From Taeniopygia guttata (Eukaryota; Chordata; Aves; Passeriformes; Estrildidae), in contig NC_133026.1 of assembly GCF_048771995.1 (NCBI RefSeq), positions 120,051,501 through 120,115,500 of the forward strand: DNA of 64,000 nucleotides. The letters are read 5' to 3'. The translations under genes were made by a program, and so were the position numbers. Each line of letters begins with the position of its first letter. Positions within the stretch are counted from its first letter, which is position 1. Under the pieces are notes generated by a model. That model saw nothing but the letters and a program-made list of their open reading frames with translations. It made no database searches and had not been told where the DNA came from. Positions 50,245 to 62,990 of this stretch are shown here, in pieces.

Positions 50245-52570
50245 GTCTTAAGCAACACAGTGGGGAATTTTCTCTGGGACATGGAAACTCTTAATGGCTT
50301 AAGATTTTCAGTGAAGTATATTCAACTCCCTGCTACAGTAAGTAACAAAACCATATGTTGGTAGCTATTTCAGACTATTACGTTGATTCCTAATAGGAAA
50401 TAATGTCTTTAGCATAAAATTAATTTGATATACGCAGGTGGAAATAAAGCAAAGAGTAAATGATCCCCTAAAATCTCATAGATATAAATGAAAATTTGAA
50501 GTTCTGCACTCTGGTACTATGCAACAACTTTTTATTATTATTATATTAATTTTTACTGCAGTAGTACAAAATAGTGATAAGAAAAAAAAATTAATGCGGC
50601 CCTTGGGTTTTCTGCTTAGCACATGGTGGAGCGATTTATACCTGCAGAAAGCAAACAGAATACACTACCAATGGAGAAATATCAGTTCACCTGCCCTAAT
50701 TTTGAAGCCCAGTTTGCACAGGTTGAAAGGGTTTCCTAATGTGCAAAGTAGCAAAAAGGTAGCAAAATTAGAATGAGACAGACCTTGTTACCCTGAGCAA
50801 ACTTGTAATGCAGAGGTCCAATTTGAAGAATAGCATGAGATTTTTCAAAGACCATGCTTCTGTGGCAAGGGTAATCCTGCCTTTCCAATGCCACTGCTGC
50901 CCCCGTCTCTGCTCTTTGGGATGAACTGAGAGCCAAGTCAGCTTACTGATTCAGCTAAATGTTAACTTTGTTTTTTTCTTCATGGCTATTTTCAGGCAGC
51001 TCTGCAAGCAGATCCAACAGTTTTGAGATTGCATAATAGCCAGTGCTAATGAGAAAGATGTGGTAGGCACAGGACTGAAGCACAGATTATTTTTGTGGCA
51101 GACATTTTTGATAGCAATATGGCCTTGAAATGGATGAAGAAACCACCTTTAAAAAGTATGCTGTGATGCTGAATATGACTTGGCACTAGCATTGCCATAA
51201 AGTTTTAAAGATAATGACTATTCAGCTTTAGATGCTGTTCACCATGGTGACATATTTTAACAAACTTATGCTGTTATACCCCTTACCCAATGAACTCACT
51301 TTAGCTTCTATTATACATATAACTTAGCTTGATAAATTCAGCTTTTGTTAAAAATAAACAGAAGCACAGTATTCAATATAACTTTTCAGTATTTCACAAC
51401 AAAGCCAGTAGTAGAAATTCATATTGGTAAGGAGGAAATAAAAAAATATCTCTGTGTGTCTGCCAGCTTCTAGAGGGCTACAGGCTTATCAAGCCACAGA
51501 ATATCTGAATTTCAATTTGGTAGCAGAGTACCCTCTCTTCCCTTGAAGAACTCCTTAAGTGAGCAAACTATTTCAACACTGCAGTCATTGAGAGCTGATT
51601 TTGCAATTTGACTTCACTGGAACTCTGAGCAGACCTTTTACAAGATGCTTGTCTTTCATTTAGGGGAAAAGCTGACTGGGCAAGACTATTTCCTGCTGGT
51701 TTATCACTTTTTGCACCAGAAGTATGGTTTTGGCATTTTTCCTTTCAGCTTCAATGGAAATGAAGAACAAACTTGATTGAGGTGTTGCCAGCTTTCACAA
51801 TTTCATCACAAATCTCACTACTTATGTGTTTTCTTAAAGCCTCAAGATTCTGGCTGAAAGAAAATGAAAACTTTTCTATTTCATGGGACTCTCCCCTTGC
51901 ATTCAAAGCAAAGCTTTTGTCTTTTTTACTTGCTGACAAAGTATGAAGAATGTGAGACAATTATAGTTTCAGGGCTGAAAATTCCCAAGTCAGCTATGAA
52001 TACCCCACTTTTCTTTTTCTTCTTCATGACTTTTACACCATTTAAAGGCTATGGGGACTATATTCTTGTTTTCTCTAAGTTTGCAGTTGGCAGCACTGCA
52101 AATGTAGAAGGAAAAACATAGGCATCTTTTATCAGTTTTCATTGTGACCTATCAAATTGAAAAAAGTAGAACTGGGATTTACAGTGCTGACTCCAAGCTA
52201 GTAAAAATGAAAGGAAATGGTGCAGATGAATTAAATTGGTTTTCTGTCAAGGGAAATATGATGTTTAAGTAATACTCAAGTTGTTGATATTTTTAGTTTA
52301 TTTCAGTTCAATATTCTTTTTAACACTAGGTCATCAAGGTTGGTAATCTATAAATACTAAAAAGAAGTTTTTTGGAAGTACTAGGTTTCCAAAAATTAAA
52401 TGTTGCTGTTCTGTCAATGATACTTCATATGGTAGTAAAATTTCCATATTCAGTGAATAATCTGGAAATATCACATGTAACAATGTATATAAATAAAAGT
52501 GAATCCTATCCTACCCGTAGCCAACTTAGTCACTGAAATATTAATATTGGGGAAAATCCTCAGAAATTTT

Positions 52571-52610
52571 ATTATTTTATTATTTTATTATTTTATTATT
52601 TTATTATTTT
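52571..52610. repeat. (ATTATTTT)5 octanucleotide repeat
   Basis: Five perfect 8-base units preceded by TTTT. Perfect identity suggests it is young or still changing in length. Confidence 0.95.
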
Positions 52611-55600
52611 AGATTTATTTATTGTAATCAAAGTTATTTATCATTATCAAGGACAGTTCACAGTTCAGAGGCTCCTAAGCATTCAGGTTTTAGCAACTGA
52701 ATAACGCAGAAAACAGGCAAAAGCACAAGCCAAAAGCGAAAAGACAGTATTTTGAACATTCTCCACTGTAATTTCCCCCATCAGTTTCACCTGTTTATAG
52801 AGACCCACAGCCTGGCAAAGAATAAAGACTTCCTGTCCTTAACTACTCCCCATAACTTATGCAGCACAAAAATACAAGCAGTAATTCATTTATCTAGTAA
52901 ATAGATAAACTGTTGTTGGAGCAATTTACATGGCTGTCATGAGACATAGGTTTTTGCTGCCACTTAATTTTTACTAAATGAACACAAAGAAAAGTAAATG
53001 ACACAGTTATGCAACCAAGCTAAAACTTATTAATTAAATGCAAAATATTTTTTAAATTTTTATAAATAAAAATTGCTACAAAAAGTAGTACATGTTCATG
53101 GTTCTGTATTAATTGTTTAACTCAGGATCTTTAACTCAGTCATAAATATGAAACTCAACACTCACAGTATCAGCCCAAAAGAAAATTGGTTTATGAAATG
53201 GAAGACGTCTAGTTAAATTAAAACCTGACAATTGTGATTCTTTTGTGATTTCATATTTTTAGCCTTTAAAAATCAAGAACTGAAAATGTGGATCACTCAG
53301 GCTTAACCCCACCTGCTTTTTTGTGCCATGGTTTGGATCTATAAAAAAAGATTTTCCAGGGGAACAAAATTGCCTGCTTCTCTCAAATAGAAAATGGCAC
53401 AAGCCACACCTGAGGGATGCAGTTCTTCCCTCTCCATGGTCCCATCACCTCCTTTTCCTTCCTGCATTGTCCCTACCTCTGCACCACTCCAAAATATCTT
53501 AAAATTACAGTAGCAAGTCCTGATCCCACTGCTCAAGCCCATTAATAACAACCCCCACGCATTGGACATCTGCCATGTTGAAAGGACCATTTCCACTGGA
53601 AGTCAGGAATTATGGAAATCTTAGACCAGGACTTTTGAGGATTTTGTTAATTTATAAATAAAATACAGCGGGACTAACAGTTAGTCACAAATGAAGTCTG
53701 GTGCAGCAGGGGTGTAGAGGAGCAGTAATAGGAAGGCTTCAACCAGTACTCTTTTCATCCCACTGTTTGGAGCCCAAGCTGAGATCCTGGGACGACTCTC
53801 AAGCAACAAGTCCAGCTATTGCTCCCTGATTGCAGAGGGACTGCTCCATCCGCAGCTGCCAAAAATCCTCCTCCTCTGCCTCTCCCTCCTCCACCTGCTT
53901 TGGTCCTCTGTAGCAGCACAGAGTCCAGCAAGGACATCCACCTGAGGCTCTTCTGATGGCCCAGCTGGGTTTCTGTCCCTCCCTCTCTCTCTCTACCCTA
54001 CTTTTCCCCTCTTCCACCCTTTTCCTTTGGCCACATGTCCCACATAAGTGGAGAGGTATAGGAAAGTCACAGGGTATTTTGTGGAAGAGAAAGACTTCAT
54101 GAGAAGCTGGGAGATGAATAAACCTTGTTCCTGTAGTTTCTCAAGAAATATTTTCTCAGCTGCAGGGCCTGAAGCCTCTTCTTATATCTATCCCCTCTAA
54201 AGCTTCATTAGGTCCACCAGCCCCAGAAAAAGCATGGATCTGCTTCAGCATTTCAGTTCCACCTTCCTCCCTCAACACAGTGTTTCAGAACATATTCCAT
54301 TCCCTTTGGCTTTTTATGGCTTTATTAGAGGTGATAAACTGAATTGGATTTCCTCCTACAGCAGAATCAATCAAAACTGCATTTTTAGGCATTCTGCAGC
54401 CTGCAGAGCTGGAACATGTAGAACAAAATATGTCTTGCTTTCCCGGGAGGTTAATATCTCTTATTTCTGCAGGCTGGACGTATCTCTGAGACTAACAGGG
54501 TTTGTGTCCTGTCCTGCTGGGTGTGCAATATCATTCGGTCCAACACAGCCTGTACTTTATTTTTATTGAAGATCAGAATGGGATTCATATAAATAAACTG
54601 TATTTTGTTTAACCTTCTTGGAACAGGTGCTCATGAAAGAGTAGAGGTTTTCATAACATTTACCCAAAATATTTATTTAAACTTTGGAGGCCTTCAGCAC
54701 ATACAGTTTTACTGTTAGCATTTCACAGACATTATCTGTAGATCAACTATGTTAATTTTATCAGTTCACACCATATGTGGTATGATATTGGGTCTTTTCC
54801 AGGCTGTTGCCCATTTTTATGTATTTTCCTCCCTGGTAAAGTCAAGTAATTTTTTTTGTATGGTTGCCTCCACTAAAATATCTGGTTATTTGTTAATTGT
54901 TTTTTCTATACAAGGCAATGTTGAAGGCTATAACTCTGAGACCAAAAATGCAGGGAAGGAAAGAGGGTGCCAAAGTTGTGACCCACTTTTTCGTTCATTC
55001 CATTTATGTTGCTATTCTCTTAAATGCATGAGAAGAGCTATGCAGCTCTTTTGAGTAAGCTCCATAAACCAGATTCAGAAGCCTATGGAGTTAACTCTAG
55101 ACTTCCATTAGTATGAAGTAATTTGGAGCTGAGAGTTCATGCTGTATGTAACATATGCCCTTCATTTGAAGAAAAAAGTCCAGCATGATCCCTACCCAAA
55201 AAGGCTGCAAATGAGATTCCAGACCACTTCTTGAAATACATTTTCGTGTGCCAATACTATTGCTATTTCTCTGCTAAATAGCAATTAACATATTTTTTCC
55301 AACATTATTCTAGCATTTTTCTTTTGTGCCAAAGTGTCCTGGACCTGGTTGATATGCATGAATCCTCTTAGTCCAGAGGCAAATACATTCCAGTGACAGT
55401 GAATTGTTCCTGCAAAGATTAGAAATGGGCAAAACATTCCCACTGTGTTTGATTCTAGTACATCAGACCTTTGGCAAGAAGTGCTCAGTCCACCTAAGAG
55501 TGAACTTCACAATAGTCCACTTTCTTCCCAGCAGGTTTCTGGCATGTTTTCCATAGCCCTAGTCCTTCCTAGAGTACCACAGGGACCAATGTCTCCTTCC

Positions 55601-57074
55601 TCCTCAAAATATCAATCTCTGTATTGCTCTGCCAGCAGCAGAAGGCTTCCACAATATCTTGAAAATCAGTTTGGAAAGCTTAAAAGAAAAGTGGCAAAAC
55701 TCACTTCTTAATGAAAATGACAAGAAAACACTGAGGGTTTCCCAGCTGCAGTTCTAAACTCACTTTGCTGCTGGACTTTGGCTGAAGCTGATGGCCAAAT
55801 CACAAAAGAAAGAAAGATCATGTTCAATCACAAAATCATGTCCAAAGAATGAACAATTTTGTTGCCATAAATTCTTGAACATCTTGAGTTGACACTGAAT
55901 TTAATTTTAATTATATTTTCATTGAACAGTAGGAATATACTTCTGCCAATTTTGATTTGAAAATAAAAAGTGGGGAGAAATTTTCCAAATGTTTCAGACA
56001 GAGGTGTTAAATGTTGAAGTGTGTTTTTGCAGCTTTACACAGTAACACAAATAACTGAGGAGAACATTTCTGACAACTTCAGGTATATTTTGGTAAGACA
56101 GTTTGACAAAGAGATGAAGATTTTTCATATATTTGAAAAACTGAAAGTAGGCTTGAAGAGAGAGAGAAAAACCTTCAATACATTTAGTACCTGTAAGATC
56201 TGGGGAAATCAGAAGCTGAATAGAAAGACAAAAATAATCCCACTAATAAGGAAAGGCAGTTTTTAACATAGTTGTTTCTACTCTGGTGCAGCATCCATTT
56301 GATCAATGCACCCTGCTACTTCTTGTTTAGTTAAAGAGAAAGAGGATAACAAAGAAGCTGATTATAGTGCAGTGAGGAGAGGGGCCTGAAAAAATGAAGA
56401 CGTGTAACATACAAATCTATAGGAAACGAAGCTTTATTTGTTCAGCTACACATAAAATAATTTTTGGTTTCCATATGTTAGGGTTATTACTTGCACAAAT
56501 AGGTCTAATTATTCCTTTCTAATTTATTTGTGTAAGTGTATTGAGGGGTTTATTCAGTGCTAATAAGAATACTGCAATACAGCATTAACTGCCAAAATGC
56601 TTATCTGAAAAGGACCTTCAAGTTGCTTTCATGTAGAATATGTGTCAGCAAAGATAAAGATTTTGCTATTACTCAGTAAAGTAGTGTTTGAAAGTTTTCC
56701 TGAAATGCAATATTGAAATGTGTTTGAATTTTCAATTATGATGTTACTGCTCAAATAAACCTTTTTGAATGCATGGAAACAATTTTATGTCTTTCATTTT
56801 AAATTGCCTACAATTAAGGAAAAGTCAAACTGATTTCAGATAGAGCAAGACTTGGTCTAGTTCACTGACAGACTTACACTTCTGGGTGTGGAACACTGTA
56901 AGCAGTGAAATATCCTTCCTGCAGGAAGGAGTAGGAGGCTACAGTGGTGTATTCAGAGGAGGTTAAATGCTGCTGAACTGGGGCACCTTTATTCTGCTGC
57001 GTCTAATTTGTGTTAAATGGGAGTTCCTTGTTGTTCAACAGGCAACCATTTGGTTCCCATTACATGAATCATAT

Positions 57075-57203
57075 ATTCACAGAATATTCTGAGTTGGAAG
57101 GGACCCACAGGAATAAAGTCTAGCTCCTTAGTGAAGGGCCCATATGGGGATTCAACCACAACTCTGGTATTTTTAGTACCAGGCTCTGACCAACTAATCT
57201 GAT
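57075..57203 (-). mobile_element. tRNA-Ile-derived SINE with CR1 tail (TguSINE1 type)
   Basis: Read on the - strand, 57203-57137 is a decayed tRNA-Ile: TTAGTTGGTCAGAGCC (box A), GGTACTAAAAATACC (anticodon arm), and TGGTTGAATCCCCATATGGG (box B and acceptor). It is joined to 57136-57075, a CR1 tail ending CCCTTCCAACTCAGAATATT and CTGTGA. SINEs of this design are known to me from passerine birds, where they use the CR1-X retrotransposition machinery. It is not a functional tRNA gene. Confidence 0.85.
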
Positions 57204-57688
57204 CTCAATGGATGGAAAAGTGAATTGACAAAGTCACATGAGATAAGCAAGATATCAGAATAGCATACTTTGTGAGAAATGTTACTTTAAAAGGGACCTG
57301 GTTCCGATCTGGAGACACGGGGGAGATAAGATTAACCCTTAGGATCTACAAATTTGTTTCTGTGGTAAACAATGTATATTATTCTACTTTTTTCTTGGGC
57401 TTAGAGAAATACAACAGAAAGAATATCTGCACAAAGCTTTGAGGATGGGCATCAGCTCACACTACCTACTGAACAAGAATTATGTGGCTATGCTAAATAC
57501 ATCCCTAAACCATCACTAAAATACCGTCTTTCTTAGCCATGGGATTTATGCCAGGTGAAAGGACAGGTAGAAAGAGCTCATGTTTATCTCCAAAATCCTT
57601 TTTAAACAGTGGTAGCTACAGGTAGATATTGTCACAGTAAGAAACACAAACTATTAGTTTTGACATCCTTTCTGTACATTTCCTTACA

Positions 57689-58014
57689 AGGAGAACAGGA
57701 GGGTATTGGGCAGACACTGATCTCTTCTCTCTGGCAACCAGTGACAGAACCCAAGGGAATGTCCTGAAGTTGTGTCAGGGAAGGTTTAGATTGGATGTTA
57801 GAAAAAGGTTCTTTACCAGGAGGCTGTTTCTTTACCAGGGTGCTGGAAGGAGGCCCTCAGACATGTAGTCACAGCACCAAAACTGACAGAGTTCAAGAGT
57901 TTGGACAATAATCTCACACATATTGTGTGATTCTTGTGACTCTGGGCAGGGCCAGGAGTTGCACTTTGATGATCCTTGGTCCCTTCCAACTCAGGATATT
58001 CTGTGATTCAATGA
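57689..58014 (+). mobile_element. CR1 LINE 3' tail
   Basis: Sense CR1 with GGCAACCAGTGACAGAACCC, GGGAAGGTTTAGATTGGATG, CACCAAAACTGACAGAGTTC and TCCCTTCCAACTCAGGATAT. Near 57811-57840 there is a short internal duplication of TTCTTTACCAGG. Confidence 0.92.
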
Positions 58015-60999
58015 ATATAACCTTTTATGGGAATATCCCAGTCAGATCACAGAATGTGCATGTCTATTAGTGAAATGATTGTGGTAAGCATTTAGCAAAA
58101 ATGAAACACTCGGGTTGTAATTTTTGCAGTTGCATAGGCAAAAGTTCCTAAAGCAAATGCAATAAAAGATGTTTGACCATGAAGAGAGATGCATGCATAA
58201 TGGCAAGTTACAGTATTAGCTTTGAATGCAATTATGTGTGCCAACAGTTCTTAAAGTTAGCAGATATTGTATCCTAAATAAGCAAGATCATTACATGGGG
58301 AAGAGCCATGTAGCTAAAACTACTTGCAGGAACAAACATATGCTCAGTTAATCTCTACAAGTCACCATCCTCAGCAGCCCCCCATGCTGTCTGGTGGCTA
58401 ACCAAGCCACTGGGAAGTAGAGGCAGACTGAGCACTTGGATGCTCCTTTCATTTTTTTTGTGTAGAACACCCACAAGTGTCCTTTATCTTTCAGATTGCT
58501 GTCACTGGTCTTTAAAGAAATACCCATCTTTTACTTCAGTGGTATTGCTATTTCTTGGTTTTGTGAATAGCATCACTTTTTCTTCATTCTGTTAACAAGA
58601 TCATTCCCACGTGAGCTAGATGTCTCCTGCATTTCCTCCTCTTTCTCCCACATTGTGCTGAGGGTTGGACCATCTACCTCCACAAAGCCATTGCTTTTCA
58701 GCCAGATCATACAGATTGTATCTCTTTAACACCATGTACATTCTTCCTCCATTCTGTGGGCACAGTGCTCATACATTCTTATTACCTTACAGTGGTTCTA
58801 ACAGGACAAACAATATATAGGGAGCCACAGTATTGCTTGGGCAAGAAATAATTACTGAATAGACAGGGAAGTTTCTTTGCTAGCACAGTACTTCTCTGTT
58901 TAGAAGCTCTTCAGATTTTTTCCTTTATAACCACGCATAACCACAAGTTTATAAATCATGATATCCTATTTGAAATTGTCTCATTACATGTTATATAAAC
59001 TGGGGAGTGGGAATAGCTTCTTTAAAGCCAAAAATATGTGAACACAATCCTGATTCTTTTGTAGCTTTGCTTCATTCCAGAACAGGAGGTGAGCTGGTTC
59101 TTAAGACATAGAATAATTTGTAGTTTTGAATATTTCTCTACAAGCAGGTGACCTTAGGTCAATTCTTTATGCATTATCACCAGTTCTCTTTTTTTAGTTA
59201 CTTCATCTGTGGGTTTGGTACATACTGACAACAGTTCCCGAGTTCCTCTGAGGTTGTATGTCCCAGCTGAGTGGAGCTACAGAGGATAACTTTTAATAGG
59301 ATTACATAGAATTTTTTTTATTTGAATATATTTTTATAATATAATATAGCCCAGTCAAAGGATTCTTGTGGCTGAGTGATTTAAACAGAAAAGCTTAGGG
59401 AAACAATCCTTTCTTCTGCAAAGTATTTCCAGTAAGCCCTCTGTATCCTCAGGAAATGGTGACAACATGGTACTGCAGTATTCTGTAAGGTAATATATCA
59501 GCTGAGGATCTGTCTTGTAGTCTTTACGTGCATTTTGTGGTATAGAAAAAAAGTCTTGGAATGTATCTCTGCTGCTTATTAAGCAATGTAGAAGAAGCAG
59601 CAAACATAAAAATACAGATACCCTGAGATCACCACAGTCCTTGGGCTCTGGGAGGCAGCAGCTGCAGCCAAAGGGCTCTGGTCCCCGTGACAGTGATTAC
59701 CTTATGATAATGGCAAGGTCAGTCTTTCTTTTACAGGGAGACCATTTGCACTTCAATAGTGAAAAATAAATAATGGTGTTGACATTTTAGAGTGGTTTAA
59801 AGTGGTTAATCCTTTGTTTGGAGTCAGCATTTCGTACAGTAGTCTTAATACCCATTCAAGATAGCACTCAAGTGCTTAATATCTATTCCAATCCCTCAGA
59901 ATGCTCCCTCTGTTCAGACATGCAGTTTGGCCATGGGAAAAGCTGTGATGCTTCTGACAGCTAGAGGTTTGTAGCAGGCAACAGATGGATATGCATCCAT
60001 CACACTTTGGAGTCACCTGGCAAGAAGGGCTGAGGAATTTAGGCAGGTCCCCACTGAGAGGTAGAGCAGAGGCAGTCATTGGGAGACTAAGCTCCCCATG
60101 CAGATTCAGGGACAGATACTATAAGCTACTAACCCCCCGAACACCTTAATGTTTAACAATTTGCACAGCTTGAGCCAATTCAAAAATCCTCTGGCTGTAT
60201 TGCTGCAGTGACTTAATTTTTCTATGAAACTGATCTTGATCCAAGGCACTCCTTGGAAACTTGACTTCCAGAGAAGTAAGAAAACAAGGATGTTAATGAT
60301 AAAATGTCTATTAGTTCTTAATTTAGTAAGGACCTTTGGAACCTTAGTCTGTCACGATTCTGTGTTTCTGGTTCTCCTTAAAGACACAAGTAAGTAATGT
60401 AGCTAAAAGTAATTTTTCAAGTGCCTTTCATCTCACCCTTTAAAATATTGTTCTGGTGCAAAACTAAGCCTTTCATTCTGAGACTTTTGTAATGTGGAAC
60501 ACAAGCCAGACACTAATAATAACGCAAAGAGAAGTTTTATACCCAGGATTTTTGGAGTTTCTACCCAGGACTGAGCCAAATCAAAGATCTAAGTGGATAG
60601 AAACTTTCTAAAGACTAGGGCTAAAGATGTTATTTTGAGGGAATAATTTATTCCACAAATCTCATCTCTTCTTTCTAAATGTGCAATCTTACAAGCAGCT
60701 GCCTTGTTTTCTTATTATTTTAATTACCCAAGTGGGTAATTAATTTATATATTTTATATAGAAATTATGACAACTGAACTTTATCCTTTAGACATCACAA
60801 GTTGGATACATGTTCAAATAATGCTCACATTTCTCAACATGTGAGTTTTTAATACTATTGCATTCAATGTTCATGGAAAGGGGGTTTAGTTTAGTGGGTT
60901 GGAAGACTATAAATCAGTAAAATGGTATCAGTACAGGAAAAGGCCAGGCTATGCTGTTAGGTATTCTGATTGCCCTACAGTTCTTTCCAAAGGAATCAA

Positions 61000-61052
61000 G
61001 TATCTGAATAAACCGGTAAGGAAATACCACTAAATATGTATCTGAATAAACC
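61000..61052. repeat. 15-bp direct repeat, 38-base period
   Basis: GTATCTGAATAAACC at 61000-61014 recurs at 61038-61052, with weaker similarity just after each copy. Confidence 0.8.
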
Positions 61053-62879
61053 AATAAAGGAAAGGTGGAAAAACATATTCTTGCTTGGAGTAAACTCTCC
61101 TAGGAGAGGGATTTTTAGTTGGTTTCTTCATGAATGTTTGTCCTGCAAAATCCTAGGGGAAAAAAATCTTAATTAAATGTAATTTGACACTTTTTCTTTC
61201 TAAAGAAAAGGAATAAAGACTATTCCCATACGAAAATAGCTTGTACTCCCTATTATTATATCACACCAAACATAGAAGGAAGTGTTCATCACTGGAGGTA
61301 CCCATGACAGCCAAGGACCCTTACTAGGGTACCAAAATGAGTCAAAACTTAAATTGTTGCACCTGATTCAGGAAGAGGTACAAACCCTGTGGGGAGCAAT
61401 CCAAAGCCAAGCAGGTTCAGTCTTTCTCCATTGGGCAAAGAAAGAGTGTAATGAAATTGCCCACCTAAAGATTTGGTAGTCATATGCTCCCTAGGTTTCT
61501 TGTTCATTCCAGTGATTGTCTTTTTTCTGACCCTTTGTCTGTAAAAGCCTGTATTACACAAGATTTCCATAGGTAGTCTAATCCCCACTACAGTTCATGT
61601 TGCTGTTCCATATCAGAGATGTCTGTTTTGGCTGAGTGGACAATCCTGAGTGTTTTTTTTCAGGCTACACCTCTCGTTTCTGCATTCTGGGATAGAGAAA
61701 TGTTATCACTGTAAATGTTGCTTTTGTTGCATTATCTATAGCTATTCTAAAATCCGATATAAAGGAGCATTCACAACGTGCCAAATCTTGCACAAATTAG
61801 AAAAGAAAATGATCATAATCTGTACAAGGATTCATCTTCTTTGTATATTCAGAAATGTTTAAGGGCTCTGCACCTTACTAATTTCAAAAATTGTAAGACA
61901 TTAAATTATATTCAACAAATTTAGAACGTTAGGATTTGATCACAGGTAATGAGTGGATTCCAGTTGCTTACCTCTCCTAAAATAATAAGTTCTCATAATA
62001 CTGTACTTCAGAATCCCCTGTGCACAAGGAAAACATTCCCCAGCCAAGAATGCATAATGAAGTGCAGTCCTTGTTAGTCACACAGGTAAAGCCTCCAAAT
62101 GCAAAACACACGAGGTAAATAATAAAGTATTTAAGATTTATTTTGAAGAGACAGGCATTATCAGTGATACTTTTAATGGCTTTCTGTTTCACCAGGAAGG
62201 CTCTGAAGACACATACCATTGGATTACCTCCTCTTGTGACAGAATGGCACGTGCTCAGCTGTGTTGTATCATATTTGGAGCAGTTATAGGTCCAAATAAC
62301 ACCTAAAAGCCAAATGCCAAATGCCTAGATGAGAGGTTGGACTCACACTTAAGGATTGAAACTTCACTCCAAAATTTTGAGTTTGGGCCAAGCAGAAACT
62401 ACAAAAAATGCATTTGCCAGATTTTTTTCCAGATCAAGCCCAAGGAAGTAGAAACTGACAAGACCTGAAAAATCAGCAAGTTTTTTGACCATTTGGATGC
62501 ATAAAGTTCATTCATCAATTAACCCTGGATTCAGTCTGGATTTGAGCTCTGAAAGATGACCAAACACAGCTGGACTGTACTTCCGTTGCACCACTTTCCA
62601 CACTTCAACAAGCAATGAACTCCATTTATATCACAAAAAATTTAAGTCAAACTTCCGTATGTCAGTATCTAAATTTTTCATCTAAATCTCTGAAAGAAAA
62701 CCAAGCTTAAGTACAAATCTGCTGGGTTGATGTAAGACCACAAAGTCACATCTAACTTTCCCTCAGTCCGGGCTCACATCTACCTCCACTGAAACTGAGA
62801 TGAAACTTCACCAAGTAGTGGCTGAGCTGTGTCCAAAGCTGGAAAAGGCCAGCTGGAATTTTTCCTCTGATGATGATTC

Positions 62880-62990
62880 AGGTTGGATGGGGTTTTGAGC
62901 AACTTTGTCTAGTGATGGGGAAGAGTTTGGAAACAGATGATCTTTAAGATGCCTTCCAACTCAAACTATGCTACAAAGCTACGAGTCTAT
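62880..62990 (+). mobile_element. CR1 LINE terminal fragment
   Basis: GGTTGGATGGGGTTTTGAGC, AACTTTGTCTAGTGATGGGG and GATGATCTTTAAGATGCCTT, then TCCAACTCAAACTATGCTAC, follow the CR1 3' end. It is very short and drifted. Confidence 0.8.

Larger units (their letters stand above)
49493..57074. other. Gene-free intergenic stretch
   Basis: Two microsatellites (50209, 52571) and a pyrimidine-rich patch with a short CT run near 53960-54030. No gene recognised. Confidence 0.5.

Noticed and set aside
57137-57203. Possible tRNA-Ile gene
   Set aside because: The tRNA-like part is degraded in its box B and anticodon arm and is fused to a CR1 tail, so it is a SINE head.
61282-61479. Short open frame faintly like an RNase H or other retroelement piece (IQEEVQTLWGAIQ, HWAKKECNEIAHL)
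   Set aside because: The resemblance is too weak to name a family and no flanking retroelement parts or terminal repeats are visible.
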